64,000 nt of DNA from positions 1 to 64,000 of the forward strand of contig JAJEFO010000065.1 of the NCBI GenBank assembly GCA_022820365.1. The letters are read 5' to 3'. Positions 44,603 to 53,440 of the stretch are shown piece by piece; positions within the stretch are counted from its first letter, which is position 1, and every line of letters starts with the position of its first letter. Position numbers and translations under genes: made by a program. The stretch is from Silicimonas sp. GTDB lineage: Bacteria > Pseudomonadota > Alphaproteobacteria > Rhodobacterales > Rhodobacteraceae. Below the pieces are notes generated by a model. That model worked only from the letters and a program-made list of their open reading frames with translations. It did no database searches and was not told the origin of the DNA.

Positions 44603-45172
44603 TCACCGAAGGTCGGCAGCCGTGTCTACGTCGGCAAGGGCGTCGACCATTGCGATCGGTCTCGGAAGCGTGGGGAGCGCATCGGCAAGGGTCTCCGAAT
44701 GCGACCAGCGCGTGCCCCGAAACAGGCCCTTGGGCGGGCGCTGCGGATGAAGGAGGCCGATCATCCAGAATCCGCCATCGTCGGCAGGCCCGATGACGGA
44801 TCGGGCACGGCCCAGCGCCGAGAATCCGGCAGCAACGTGTTGCCTGTCGACTCCAGGAATGTCGGATCCGATGAGCAGTGTCGGTCCCGGTGTCGCCCCG
44901 AGCGCCCGCGTCATCCTCTCACCCAGATCCCCGGATCCCTGTGGGATGCGCGGGAGGTCGGGCGGCCAGACACGGCTCATGAATCCCTCGCTGTCAGGCG
45001 TGACGGCAACGACCAACTGCCAGCGGGGGTCGCGGAGACGGCGCAGGACGCTCCTGACCTGATGCCGGTACCACCATGCCGCGGTCACCATGCCGATGTC
45101 CCGCCCAAGGCGCGTTTTGACCCGGCCCGGGTGCGGCTCCTTGACCATGACGATCAAGGTCCGTTGCCTCAC
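44603..45172 (-). CDS. DUF2064/TIGR04282-type glycosyltransferase-like protein
   Basis: 189-aa protein with a GT-A-like fold: LIVMVKEPHPGRVKTRLGRDIG (nucleotide-binding start), LLIGSDIPGVDRQHV and VIGPADDGGFWMIGL. The family TIGR04282 is named for arsenosugar biosynthesis in some organisms, but most members lie outside such pathways, as appears true here. It starts at GTG 45172, overlapping the GNAT stop (GTGA). Confidence 0.82.
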   Translation of the reverse strand: MRQRTLIVMVKEPHPGRVKTRLGRDIGMVTAAWWYRHQVRSVLRRLRDPRWQLVVAVTPDSEGFMSRVWPPDLPRIPQGSGDLGERMTRALGATPGPTLLIGSDIPGVDRQHVAAGFSALGRARSVIGPADDGGFWMIGLLHPQRPPKGLFRGTRWSHSETLADALPTLPRPIAMVDALADVDTAADLR

Positions 45173-45585
45173 AGGGAAAGGACCATTTCGCGATGCGGGA
45201 TGCCTGCATCGAAGTATTCCGGGCCGGTGACTTCAAAGCCAAGAGCCTCGTAGAACCCGATCGCGTGGACCTGGGATCCGAGGCTTGCCCGGGCAACGCC
45301 CTCCCTTCTCAGTTCATTCAGGGCCGCGTGCATGATGTCCTTGCCCAATCCGCAACCGCGCTTATCCACGAGAACTGCCACACGACCGATCCTTCCCGTA
45401 TCGCCCTCGACCAGAAGGCGTGCGGTGCCGACGGGCATTCCGTCCTTGAAGGCAACGAGATGGATCGCGTCGTCGTCGCGGCCGTCTCGCTCATCCGCTT
45501 CGTCAACGCCCTGTTCCTCGATGAAGACGCGGGCGCGGATGTCCAGAACGGCCGGCATGTCGCGCGGTTCTGCCCTGCGAATCAT
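45169..45585 (-). CDS. GNAT-family N-acetyltransferase
   Basis: 138-aa acetyltransferase. The acetyl-CoA motif A reads [21 protein letters not shown] (close to V.P..RG.G.G), with [20 protein letters not shown] at the end, typical of ElaA-like members. The start at 45585 overlaps the dapE stop (ATGA), so dapE, this gene and the DUF2064 gene form a coupled chain. Confidence 0.88.
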   Translation of the reverse strand: MIRRAEPRDMPAVLDIRARVFIEEQGVDEADERDGRDDDAIHLVAFKDGMPVGTARLLVEGDTGRIGRVAVLVDKRGCGLGKDIMHAALNELRREGVARASLGSQVHAIGFYEALGFEVTGPEYFDAGIPHREMVLSL

Positions 45586-46724
45586 GCAAAATACCTGTCG
45601 AGGATTCGGCGATAGACTGCCGCGAGCCGCACGATCTGCGCGATCTCGACGCGCTCGTCGACCTCGTGCATAGTCTTGCCGGCGAGGCCGAACTCCACGA
45701 CCGGGCAATGCCGCTTAATGAATCGCGCATCGGAGGAGCCACCGGTTGTAGAATGGTCGGGCAAGAGACCAGTTTCAGCTTGGATTGCTTCGGAAACGAG
45801 TTCCGAAAACGCACCGGGCGGAGTGACAAAGCTCTCGCCGGAAACCTTGGTCTCCATCGATATCTCGACGCCCGACTCCGCTGCAGCCCGCGCGGCCTCC
45901 TCTTCGAGCCATGCCGTCAGGCTGTCGGAACTGTGGGCATCATTGAACCTGATGTTCAGCGCAGCCTTGCATGCTGCGGGAATGACATTCGTGGCGGCAT
46001 TGCCAGTGTCGAACGTGGTGACGGCAAGCGTCGACGGCTGAAAATGCTCGGTGCCGTCGTCGAGCTTGTGGCCGGCGAACCTGTCCATGAGTCGTGCAAG
46101 AACATGAACCGGATTCCTGGCCCGGTCCGGATACGCCGTATGGCCCTGCAAGCCAATCGCCGTGAAATGCGCGGACATGGAGCCCCTGCGCCCAATCTTG
46201 ATCGTGTCACCCAGCGACTCGACCGAGGTCGGCTCTCCGACGATGCAATCCGTCATGGCTTCGCCGTTCGCGGACATCCAGTCGAGAATTGCCGTGGTGC
46301 CGTCGGTTGCCTCGCCTTCTTCGTCGCCGGTGATGGAAATGATGATCGCGCCCTTGGGCGGGCTTTCCTGCACGAAGGAAATTGCGGCGGACACGAAAGC
46401 CGCGACGCCAGACTTCATGTCGACGGCGCCGCGACCGTAGAGCCAGCCATCACGCTCCTCGGCCGCGAAGGGGTCGACAGACCAGATCTCCGGATCGCCG
46501 GGAGGCACGACGTCGGCATGCCCGTTGAAGCCGAAAGTCCGTGCTGCAGCTTTCTCGCCCCAACGTGCAACGAGGTTCGAGACACCACCCCTGTCGGCAC
46601 GAAAGCAGTCAAAGCCGGCCTCGCGCAGCGTGGATTCCAGCAGCGCGATTGCACCGCCTTCCTCCGGGGTGACGGTCCTGCAGCGAACAAGTTGCCGCGT
46701 CAGTTCGACGGGATCACGGCTCAT
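45582..46724 (-). CDS. dapE: Succinyl-diaminopimelate desuccinylase
   Basis: 380-aa dizinc M20 peptidase of the succinylase branch of lysine/DAP synthesis. Zn/catalytic motifs: [14 protein letters not shown] (His, Asp), [12 protein letters not shown] (bridging Asp), [12 protein letters not shown] (catalytic Glu), CIVGEPTS, and a late His in [12 protein letters not shown]. DapD for the preceding step is encoded 0.9 kb upstream on the same strand, with a HAD gene between. Confidence 0.95.
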   Translation of the reverse strand: MSRDPVELTRQLVRCRTVTPEEGGAIALLESTLREAGFDCFRADRGGVSNLVARWGEKAAARTFGFNGHADVVPPGDPEIWSVDPFAAEERDGWLYGRGAVDMKSGVAAFVSAAISFVQESPPKGAIIISITGDEEGEATDGTTAILDWMSANGEAMTDCIVGEPTSVESLGDTIKIGRRGSMSAHFTAIGLQGHTAYPDRARNPVHVLARLMDRFAGHKLDDGTEHFQPSTLAVTTFDTGNAATNVIPAACKAALNIRFNDAHSSDSLTAWLEEEAARAAAESGVEISMETKVSGESFVTPPGAFSELVSEAIQAETGLLPDHSTTGGSSDARFIKRHCPVVEFGLAGKTMHEVDERVEIAQIVRLAAVYRRILDRYFA

Positions 46725-46820
46725 GCGCCTTGGCTAGCCTTTGCCGCGCGCGGTCGCAATCACGCTTTCCGGACAACTTCACCGCGCGCCGGCGAGAAGA
46801 ATGAATAGATAGGTGCATCG

Positions 46821-47456
46821 CTACAACCCGAGTTCCGCGATCGCCGCTTGCAATGCATCCGGGCGATCAATGACAGCCCCGGCACCATGCCATTCCGATT
46901 CCTTCCCGTATCCCCACCTGACAGCGACGCTCTTCATCCCAACTTCCTTGGCAGCCGCCATGTCGAACTCCCGGTCTCCGACCATCACGGCCCTGTCCGC
47001 AGTCTCGCCGGTCTCGGCGAGAGCATGTGCCAGCAGGTCGCCTTTCCATTTTCGCGTGCCGTCAAGCTCCGGGCCGAATTCGCGTTCCATGTATTTGGCG
47101 AGGCCAAAACGCTGCGTGATCTGCCGGGCAAAGACATGGGGCTTTGCCGTAGCGAGATAGAGGCGCGCCCCGGATTCCCTAAGGGCGCCCAGCGCGTCGG
47201 GAACGCCGTCATACACACGCGCATCGAACATGCCCGACTCGAGGTAGTGTTCCCTGTAAACGGCGATCACCGCATCGGGATCGGAGAGTCCCATGCTGCG
47301 AAAGGACTCGTCGAATGGCGGTCCGATCATCCAGGCAAGATCGGACTCGGCAAGCGCGCGATGGCCGGTGGATTCGAGTGCGCGGCGCAAGGACGCGAGA
47401 ATCCCACGGTGAGATTCCATGAGCGTGCCATCGAGATCGAGAAACACTGCCGTCAT
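46821..47456 (-). CDS. HAD-family hydrolase (phosphoglycolate phosphatase-like)
   Basis: 211-aa haloacid-dehalogenase-type phosphatase. Motif I is VFLDLDGTLMES (nucleophile Asp at about residue 6), motif II LYLATAKPH, motif III Lys in TRKWKGDLL and motif IV AVMVGDREFDMAAA. The helical cap is inserted after motif I, as in Gph. Likely a small-molecule phosphatase; substrate open. Lies between dapD and dapE on the same strand. Confidence 0.9.
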   Translation of the reverse strand: MTAVFLDLDGTLMESHRGILASLRRALESTGHRALAESDLAWMIGPPFDESFRSMGLSDPDAVIAVYREHYLESGMFDARVYDGVPDALGALRESGARLYLATAKPHVFARQITQRFGLAKYMEREFGPELDGTRKWKGDLLAHALAETGETADRAVMVGDREFDMAAAKEVGMKSVAVRWGYGKESEWHGAGAVIDRPDALQAAIAELGL

Positions 47457-47648
47457 GTCAATTCTCCTGTCGGTGTGCTCCCGACAGCCAATTTGCCGCC
47501 TTCCGACTTTCCGCAGCCTCCCGTCCATTCAACCTGGAGCGAACGGCATGCGCAACTTCGGCGGCAAGGTTCCAATTTCGGTCGAGGGCGCATTGTGCGT
47601 TTGGCATGTGAATATGCGAGGCACGTCTCCACATTGAAGGAAACGGCT

Positions 47649-48476
47649 TCAATCGCGCAGGAGTTCGTTGATGCCGGTCTTCGAACGCGTCCTTTCGTCG
47701 ACCTGCTTCACGATGACCGCGCAATAGAGACTGACGCCGTTCTTCGAGGGCATCGATCCAGCGACAACCACCGAGTATGGCGGGACCTCTCCGTACAGGA
47801 TCTCGCCCGTGTCGCGCACGACGATCTTCGTGGACTGGCCGATGAAGACACCCATGCCGAGAACCGAGCCTTCGCGGACAATTACCCCTTCCACCACCTC
47901 CGACCGGGCGCCAACAAAGCAATTGTCCTCGATGATCGTCGGCCCGGCCTGCATTGGCTCGAGAACGCCACCGATGCCGACGCCGCCCGAAAGATGGACA
48001 TTCTTGCCGATCTGGGCACAAGAACCGACCGTCGCCCAAGTGTCCACCATAGTGCCTTCGTCAACATAGGCGCCAAGATTGACGAAGGACGGCATCAGCA
48101 CAACGCCCGGCGCGATGTAGGCGGACCTGCGCACGACGCAATTGGGCACGGCGCGAAAGCCGGCCGCCTTCCATCTGTTGTCGTTCCAGCCTTTCCACTT
48201 GTTGTCGACCTTGTCCCACCAGGCGGCACCTTGCGGACTGCCTTCCTGCAGTTCCATGTCCTTGAGACGGAAGCCGAGGAGCACGGCCTTCTTTGCCCAC
48301 TGGTTGACGTGCCAAGTGCCGTCATCCATGCGCTCGGCGACGCGAATCCGGCCTTCGTCCAGCGCTGTCAGGGTACTCTCGATGGCGTCACGGCTTTCGC
48401 CGGTCGTCACGGGCGTTATCTCGTCGCGGACGTTCCAGGCGGCTTCGATCGCGGCTTCGAGCTGAGCGTTGGACAT
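47649..48476 (-). CDS. dapD: Tetrahydrodipicolinate N-succinyltransferase
   Basis: 275-aa left-handed beta-helix enzyme that succinylates tetrahydrodipicolinate in lysine/DAP synthesis. Signature stretches are [20 protein letters not shown], the hexapeptide coil ([40 protein letters not shown]) and [20 protein letters not shown]. The start at 48476 ([10 protein letters not shown]) is preferred to the long open frame from 48641. Confidence 0.96.
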   Translation of the reverse strand: MSNAQLEAAIEAAWNVRDEITPVTTGESRDAIESTLTALDEGRIRVAERMDDGTWHVNQWAKKAVLLGFRLKDMELQEGSPQGAAWWDKVDNKWKGWNDNRWKAAGFRAVPNCVVRRSAYIAPGVVLMPSFVNLGAYVDEGTMVDTWATVGSCAQIGKNVHLSGGVGIGGVLEPMQAGPTIIEDNCFVGARSEVVEGVIVREGSVLGMGVFIGQSTKIVVRDTGEILYGEVPPYSVVVAGSMPSKNGVSLYCAVIVKQVDERTRSKTGINELLRD

Positions 48477-48544
48477 CTGGATACCTCGTGTAGCAAATGC
48501 CGGCGACATAGCTTCTGGCCGGACCGAGGGCAACGGCGCTTTCG

Positions 48545-49039
48545 TCATTCGCCGCGCGGCAGTTTCGAAGAGACGCGCACGCCGCCGATGCCAGCAAGAT
48601 TCGGTCCGCCGAACAGGCGCATGTGCTCGACCTTGGGGCAACGGTCCTGAACAACGATTAGCCCGTGCGCACGCGCCTTCGCCGCTGCCGCCTCGTGGCG
48701 TACGCCGTATTGCATCCAGACGGCCTTGAGACCGGGCATCAAATGAGCGAGCGCGTCGTCGACAATGTCTGGTACAGCGTCGGAACGGCGAAAGACGTCA
48801 AGCATGTCAATGCTGACGCTCGAGGGGATGTCGCGAATGCTCGCCAGTATCGTCTCGCCCAGCAGGGTCTCGCCCGCCCGTGTCGGATTGATCGGAATCA
48901 CCCGCCGACCCCGCCCACTGAAATACGTCGCAACAAACAGGGATGCACTGACGGGATTCGTGGAAGCACCGACCATGGCAATGGTGCTTGTCTTCTCAAG
49001 AACCTGCCGAAGAGTCGAGTCCTTGCTGTTGTCCGGCAT
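48545..49039 (-). CDS. CoA-binding domain protein
   Basis: 164-aa protein with a succinyl-CoA-ligase-like CoA-binding Rossmann fold: [37 protein letters not shown] and [20 protein letters not shown] followed by [14 protein letters not shown]. These proteins are common and of unknown role. Six bases separate it from the asparaginase stop upstream. Confidence 0.9.
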   Translation of the reverse strand: MPDNSKDSTLRQVLEKTSTIAMVGASTNPVSASLFVATYFSGRGRRVIPINPTRAGETLLGETILASIRDIPSSVSIDMLDVFRRSDAVPDIVDDALAHLMPGLKAVWMQYGVRHEAAAAKARAHGLIVVQDRCPKVEHMRLFGGPNLAGIGGVRVSSKLPRGE

Positions 49040-49045
49040 TGGCCG

Positions 49046-50038
49046 TCATCCTCCTGGAGGCGTGGCGAAGCCCGCGGCGGGACGCATGACCCCGGTGGCG
49101 AGTCCGTTCCAGTTGCGGATGTCACGGTTGAGCAGCGGATGGTTCTCGTTGATTGCGCGGAACCGTGCAAGCAAGACCGCCATCGCGACTTCGGATGCAC
49201 GTGTGGCACCATCAGCGATCTTGAGGGCAATTCCGAGTTTCCGTTTCGGCAAAATCGCGACATAGACACCCTCGGCACCGGTCTTGACGGCCAAGGGCTC
49301 GTTCGCCGATTCCATCAACGCCGCACAGGCGCGGCCATGTCCCGACACCAGGTCCGGATGCGCGATCATGGCGTCGACAATCCTCTTCATCGCAACGTCA
49401 CGGATGCCGCCGCTGCTTCCCGCGGCGGCAAATCGCGCCATGGCGCGTGCAAGGCCCGCAAGGCTGACCGCGAAGTTCGGGGCCGAGCAGCCATCGATTC
49501 CGAAGCCCGGGCTTTCCTCGTTGCAGGTCTCCTCGATCGCCAGACGCACGGAACGCTGCACGGGATGATCCGGATCGACATAGTCGAGCCCGGCATCAAG
49601 GTGCCGTGCGAGCGCTAGGAATCCCGCATGCTTGCCCGAGCAGTTGTTGTAGACGCGTGTCACTTCCTTGCCGACGCGATTCATCCAAAGGCAATGTTCA
49701 CGGTCGCGCGACGCCTGGGGCCCGCACAACAGCGCGTTGTCGTCAAGGCCAAGATCCGCCAGCCACTGGCTTACGAGAAAGACCTGGTGCCTCTCTCCGC
49801 TGTGCGAAGCGCAGGCAAGCGCCAGCTGCTCGGTTGAAAGGTCTGCACCTGCCCCGCTTTCGATCAGCGGCAAGGCCTGCAGCATCTTGGCCGAAGAGCG
49901 GGGGAGAATGACCACGCCCGGGTCACCCCAGGCATCAACGATCCTTCCGCCCGCATTTGCGATTGCCGCATGACCCTCGTGGCGGGACTCCATGAAGTCC
50001 CCTCGAAGGATCTCGACCATCGGCACGGGTCGGGTCAT
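49046..50038 (-). CDS. Asparaginase (Rhizobium thermolabile type)
   Basis: 330-aa amidohydrolase of the Asparaginase_II Pfam family (ReAV-like), unrelated to E. coli AnsA/AnsB. Motifs: VILPRSSAKMLQALPLIESG, LACASHSGERHQ, YNNCSGKHAGFLALA and FGIDGCSAPNFAVSLAGLA. The SSAK, CSGKH and DGC segments form the active site in this class. Converts asparagine to aspartate and ammonia. Confidence 0.9.
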   Translation of the reverse strand: MTRPVPMVEILRGDFMESRHEGHAAIANAGGRIVDAWGDPGVVILPRSSAKMLQALPLIESGAGADLSTEQLALACASHSGERHQVFLVSQWLADLGLDDNALLCGPQASRDREHCLWMNRVGKEVTRVYNNCSGKHAGFLALARHLDAGLDYVDPDHPVQRSVRLAIEETCNEESPGFGIDGCSAPNFAVSLAGLARAMARFAAAGSSGGIRDVAMKRIVDAMIAHPDLVSGHGRACAALMESANEPLAVKTGAEGVYVAILPKRKLGIALKIADGATRASEVAMAVLLARFRAINENHPLLNRDIRNWNGLATGVMRPAAGFATPPGG

Positions 50039-50190
50039 GGGTTCGCTCCGCTCGGTTAAGACGAAATTCTACGGGCAGGGGGTTCCATCAAGAGCTTGAG
50101 ATACGCTATTAGAGACCTGTTGGACAGGAACATTGCGCCTGTGACAACGGGCAGGAATCGGGCGGACAGATCCGGAGGCAAAGTGGCACG

Positions 50191-50724
50191 ATGACGACAG
50201 TACGTAATTTCTCCGCTTTGGCACTGTCCGTGGCGGCGGCGTGCGTTGCGGGAAGCGTCAACGCGCAAGATGCGGGTACGCGTGTGGGGGAGGCATCCGA
50301 CTGGCAGGTCTTCGAGGGATCCGACCCAAAGGCTTGCTGGGCCGTGACAGCACCCAAGAAGTCCGAAAACACGCGTGACGGCAGGGAGGTGACGGTTCGC
50401 CGGGGCGACACGCTCCTGTTCGTGACCTATCAGCCTGCGGGCAACGTGGCGGGTGAAGTCAGCTTCACGGGCGGATACCCGTTCGCGAAAGGCTCGACCG
50501 CGACGCTGGAAATTGACGGCGCGACGTTTGAGCTCTTCACCGAGGGAGAATATGCTTGGCCCGCGACACCGGCCGAGGACCGGAAGATCGTGACCGCCAT
50601 GAAGCGGGGAGCCGATGCGGTCGTGACCGCACGCTCGACCCGTGGAACGCAGACAAAGGACACGTTTTCGCTGATCGGTGCGACGGCCATGATCGAGAAC
50701 GCCGAGAAACGCTGCGGATCCTGA
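50191..50724 (+). CDS. IalB-family (invasion-associated locus B) periplasmic protein
   Basis: 177-aa secreted protein with signal peptide (VRNFSALALSVAAACVAGSVNA, cleavage before QDAG). The mature part has DWQVFEGSDPKACWAVTAPK and a C-terminal FSLIGATAMIENAEKRC, the usual IalB-like beta-sandwich with two conserved cysteines. Common in alphaproteobacteria; function unknown outside Bartonella. GGAGG precedes the ATG. Confidence 0.88.
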   Translation: MTTVRNFSALALSVAAACVAGSVNAQDAGTRVGEASDWQVFEGSDPKACWAVTAPKKSENTRDGREVTVRRGDTLLFVTYQPAGNVAGEVSFTGGYPFAKGSTATLEIDGATFELFTEGEYAWPATPAEDRKIVTAMKRGADAVVTARSTRGTQTKDTFSLIGATAMIENAEKRCGS

Positions 50725-50912
50725 CGCAGCAAGCCCGCGACTGATGCCGGCATGACCCGCCCTTCACACCGGTCAGTGCTGAATCATGAAACCGTCCCGA
50801 TGACGGAATTGGCAGGCCTTCCCGGAGCCCAGGTTCGGTGCTCATTGAGGAAGACTCCGGCAACCAGATCTGAATCACCTATGTCCATGCCCTGACCCTA
50901 GGACCGCAAATC

Positions 50913-52103
50913 ATGACTGTTCGCGCACCGATAACGCCTGATGTCCTGACCGTCCCGCGCAAGGAATCTTCGAGCAACGGGCGGATCAATCTCCTGGGGC
51001 TTTCTTGGGACAAGCTCTTCAAGACGCTTGTCCAGGCAGGCACGCCAGAAAGGCAGGCAAGGATGCGGTCCCGTCAAGTCTGGCAATGGATGTATCACTG
51101 GGGTGTTCGCGACTTCGCAGCAATGACAAATCTCTCGAAGGCTTACCGTGCCATGCTGGAAGAGCGATTCGTGATCTCCTTGCCGGAGGTCGTTCGCCGA
51201 CAGGTCAGTGCCGACGGCACGCGCAAGCTGCTGGTAAGGATCGCCGGAGGACACGAGGTTGAAACGGTCTACATACCGGAAGAGGATCGGGGCACGCTTT
51301 GCGTATCTTCGCAGGTCGGCTGCACGCTGACCTGTTCCTTCTGCCACACCGGCACGCAGAAGCTCGTGAGAAACCTGGCCCCGGACGAGATCGTGGGTCA
51401 GGTCATGCTGGCGCGCGACGATCTCGGCGAGTGGCCAGAGCCGGGAATTGGGTCGGGCGAGACGGGTCCGAGGCTCCTGTCAAACGTCGTGCTGATGGGC
51501 ATGGGCGAACCGCTCTACAATTTCGATGCCGTCCGCGACGCAATGAAGATCGTGATGGACGGCGAAGGCATCGCCCTCTCGCGGCGGCGGGTCACCTTGT
51601 CGACAAGCGGGGTCGTGCCTGAAATCGCGCGAACCGCAACGGAGATCGGCTGCATGCTGGCGGTCAGCTTTCATGCAACGACGGACGAGGTGCGCAACCA
51701 GCTGGTGCCAATTAACCGGCGCTGGAACATCGCCGAACTCCTGGACGCGCTGCGGGCCTATCCTAAGCTCTCGAATTCGGAGCGGATCACCTTCGAATAC
51801 GTAATGTTGAAGGGTGTCAATGACAGCGACGAGGACGCGCGGAGGCTCGTCAAGCTGATTCGGGGCATTCCCGCGAAGGTCAACCTGATCCCGTTCAACG
51901 CGTGGCCGGGCGCGCCGTACGAACGGTCCGACCAATCCCGGATCAGGGCCTTTGCCGACATCGTGCACAAGGCCGGCTACGCCTCGCCAGTGCGCACTCC
52001 GCGCGGCGAGGACATCATGGCGGCCTGCGGTCAGCTCAAGTCGGATACCGAACGGGCCCGGAAGAGCCGGGCAGAAGTCCTTGGGGAGGCCGGGCTGGCA
52101 TAG
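50913..52103 (+). CDS. rlmN: Dual-specificity rRNA/tRNA m2A methyltransferase RlmN
   Basis: 396-aa radical-SAM enzyme that methylates A2503 of 23S rRNA and A37 of some tRNAs. The [4Fe-4S] motif CTLTCSFC has Cys137, 141 and 144. [34 protein letters not shown] and the C-terminal [10 protein letters not shown] containing the catalytic methylatable Cys are present. The start at 50913 gives a normal length. Confidence 0.96.
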   Translation: MTVRAPITPDVLTVPRKESSSNGRINLLGLSWDKLFKTLVQAGTPERQARMRSRQVWQWMYHWGVRDFAAMTNLSKAYRAMLEERFVISLPEVVRRQVSADGTRKLLVRIAGGHEVETVYIPEEDRGTLCVSSQVGCTLTCSFCHTGTQKLVRNLAPDEIVGQVMLARDDLGEWPEPGIGSGETGPRLLSNVVLMGMGEPLYNFDAVRDAMKIVMDGEGIALSRRRVTLSTSGVVPEIARTATEIGCMLAVSFHATTDEVRNQLVPINRRWNIAELLDALRAYPKLSNSERITFEYVMLKGVNDSDEDARRLVKLIRGIPAKVNLIPFNAWPGAPYERSDQSRIRAFADIVHKAGYASPVRTPRGEDIMAACGQLKSDTERARKSRAEVLGEAGLA

Positions 52104-52134
52104 AGTAGGGCGCGTTTCGCCTGCACTCACCTGA

Positions 52135-52200
52135 CCGCAGAGGGGAATCCGGGAAAGGTAGAGCGGCCCCGCAGCGATAAGACAAGCCCTGCTCTGGGTG
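52135..52200 (+). ncRNA. Cobalamin-riboswitch-like fragment (tentative)
   Basis: GGGGAATCCGG followed by GAGCGGCCCCGCAGCGATAAG and CAAGCC resembles the B12-riboswitch core (GGGAA..CCGG, GCUGCCCCCGCAACUGUAAG, AGCC). The first half of the aptamer and any plus-strand gene downstream are missing, because a minus-strand gene converges. If real it is a partial or orphaned element. Confidence 0.3.
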
Positions 52201-52314
52201 GCAAGGCTCGACATGGCGGCGTCCAGTCCGTCATGACAGTCCCGTGCGCAGGCGTTCCTCGGAATTCCCGTCATGGAGCCGCAATGCCATCAGACTTTCG
52301 GGCCACATACGGCG

Positions 52315-53139
52315 CTACCTGTCCTGCGACCAGCCATCCATCACCGCTACCGCCTCGTCGGCGGTCTCGACAAAGCGAAAGATCTCGAGATCGTCCGGCG
52401 AAATCGTGCCCGCCTCCGCGAGGGCTTCCCAATTGACGATGCGCTTCCAGAAGTCGCTCCCAAAGAGGATGAACGGCACCGGCCGCATGCGTCCTGTCTG
52501 AATGAGCGTCAACGTCTCGAAGAGCTCGTCCAAGGTGCCGAACCCGCCGGGGAAGACCGCGATAGCTGCTGCACGCATCAGGAAATGCATCTTTCGAATA
52601 GCGAAGTAGTGGAAGTTGAAATTGAGATCGGGCGTGATGTACTCGTTGGGCATCTGTTCGTGCGGCAGCACGATATTGAGCCCGATCGACACGCCACCTG
52701 CCTCCGCTGCCCCTCGATTCCCGGCCTCCATCACTCCAGGGCCGCCACCCGTGACGATCACGTGCTCCTTGCCGTCGCTTGAATCTGCGGCCGACCGCTC
52801 AGTGACGATGCGGGCGAATTCCCGGGCTTCCTCGTAGTAGCGGCTGAGTTCCGCGAGAGTCTCGGAGCCGACTCTGTCCTGTTGCTCTGGACTAGGGATG
52901 CGCGCTCCACCGAAGAGGACAACGGTAGAATTGACGCCGTATTCTTCCATCAGCAACTCGGGCTTGAGAAGCTCGAGTTGAAGGCGAACCGGCCTAAGGT
53001 CGTCACGACAGAGAAAGTCGGAATCCGCGAAGGCAAGCCGGTATGCGGGTGACACTGTCTGTGGCGTGTCTGGAACGTCCCGGGCGGTTTCGATGTCCTG
53101 ATGCGCGTGGGGGAAAAGGCGGGATTCGTCGTTGGCCAT
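52315..53139 (-). CDS. LOG-family protein (nucleoside 5'-monophosphate phosphoribohydrolase type)
   Basis: 274-aa protein of the TIGR00730/LOG group. Rossmann start STVVLFGGARIPSPEQQ, VTGGGPGVMEAGNRGA and the hallmark PGGFGTLDELFE are present. Members hydrolyse AMP-like nucleotides to free base and ribose-5-phosphate; it was long mis-annotated as lysine decarboxylase. The start at 53139 (MANDESRL) is preferred to 53202. Confidence 0.9.
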   Translation of the reverse strand: MANDESRLFPHAHQDIETARDVPDTPQTVSPAYRLAFADSDFLCRDDLRPVRLQLELLKPELLMEEYGVNSTVVLFGGARIPSPEQQDRVGSETLAELSRYYEEAREFARIVTERSAADSSDGKEHVIVTGGGPGVMEAGNRGAAEAGGVSIGLNIVLPHEQMPNEYITPDLNFNFHYFAIRKMHFLMRAAAIAVFPGGFGTLDELFETLTLIQTGRMRPVPFILFGSDFWKRIVNWEALAEAGTISPDDLEIFRFVETADEAVAVMDGWSQDR

Positions 53140-53282
53140 GATCTGCTCCCTGACAATGTGCCGCCCATCAATGGCAGGCCAGCCGAAGCGACTCAATGGC
53201 ACCCGACGCCGCCAGGCCAGTGGAGGGCGATCATGCCTGTCATAAATCAGTCAACATCCGTCCTAGCCGGCTGTCATGGTCC

Positions 53283-53392
53283 GGGTCTCCTGCGACAATT
53301 GTTGCCATCAAACTTGCGGATGACGGCCGCAGGAGGCGGTTCGATGAGAGGCAAGGCAGTGGAAGTGGTGCTGAGCGACGAGGAGCTCGGGA
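53283..53392 (+). mobile_element. IS630-type element, truncated left copy (5' end and transposase start)
   Basis: About 110 bases nearly identical in layout to the right copy at 60400-60690. GTTGCCAT.., GCGGATGACG, GCAGGAGGCGGTTCGATGAG precede a transposase start reading MRGKAVEVVLSDEEL before homology ends at the aioA side. The orientation is opposite to the right copy; in both copies the 5' end faces away from the aio genes. Confidence 0.75.
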
Positions 53393-53416
53393 CGGGCGGC
53401 CCGGACGGGCCGCCCG
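53393..53416 (-). terminator. Strong GC hairpin after aioA
   Basis: CGGGCGGCCCG and CGGGCCGCCCG are exact complements separated by GA, 25 bases beyond the aioA stop. There is no U-run, so it is a hairpin-only terminator candidate or the scar of the IS junction. Confidence 0.4.
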
Positions 53417-53440
53417 CAGGTTCTTGAAGTCGTTTTCGGC

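Larger units (their letters stand above)
53140..53440. other. Left boundary of the arsenite-oxidase island
   Basis: About 300 bases holding an IS630-type 5' fragment (53283-53392) and a GC hairpin just after the aioA stop. No gene of its own. Confidence 0.6.

Noticed and set aside
44603-45172. Functional link between the TIGR04282 gene and the aio island
   Set aside because: The family name mentions arsenosugars, but the gene is coupled to dapE and a GNAT gene 8 kb away, and no other arsenic genes are beside it.
45666-48650. Long plus-strand frames (380 and 600 codons) opposite dapE, the HAD gene and dapD
   Set aside because: They are shadows of well-conserved minus-strand genes, with no motifs or start signals.
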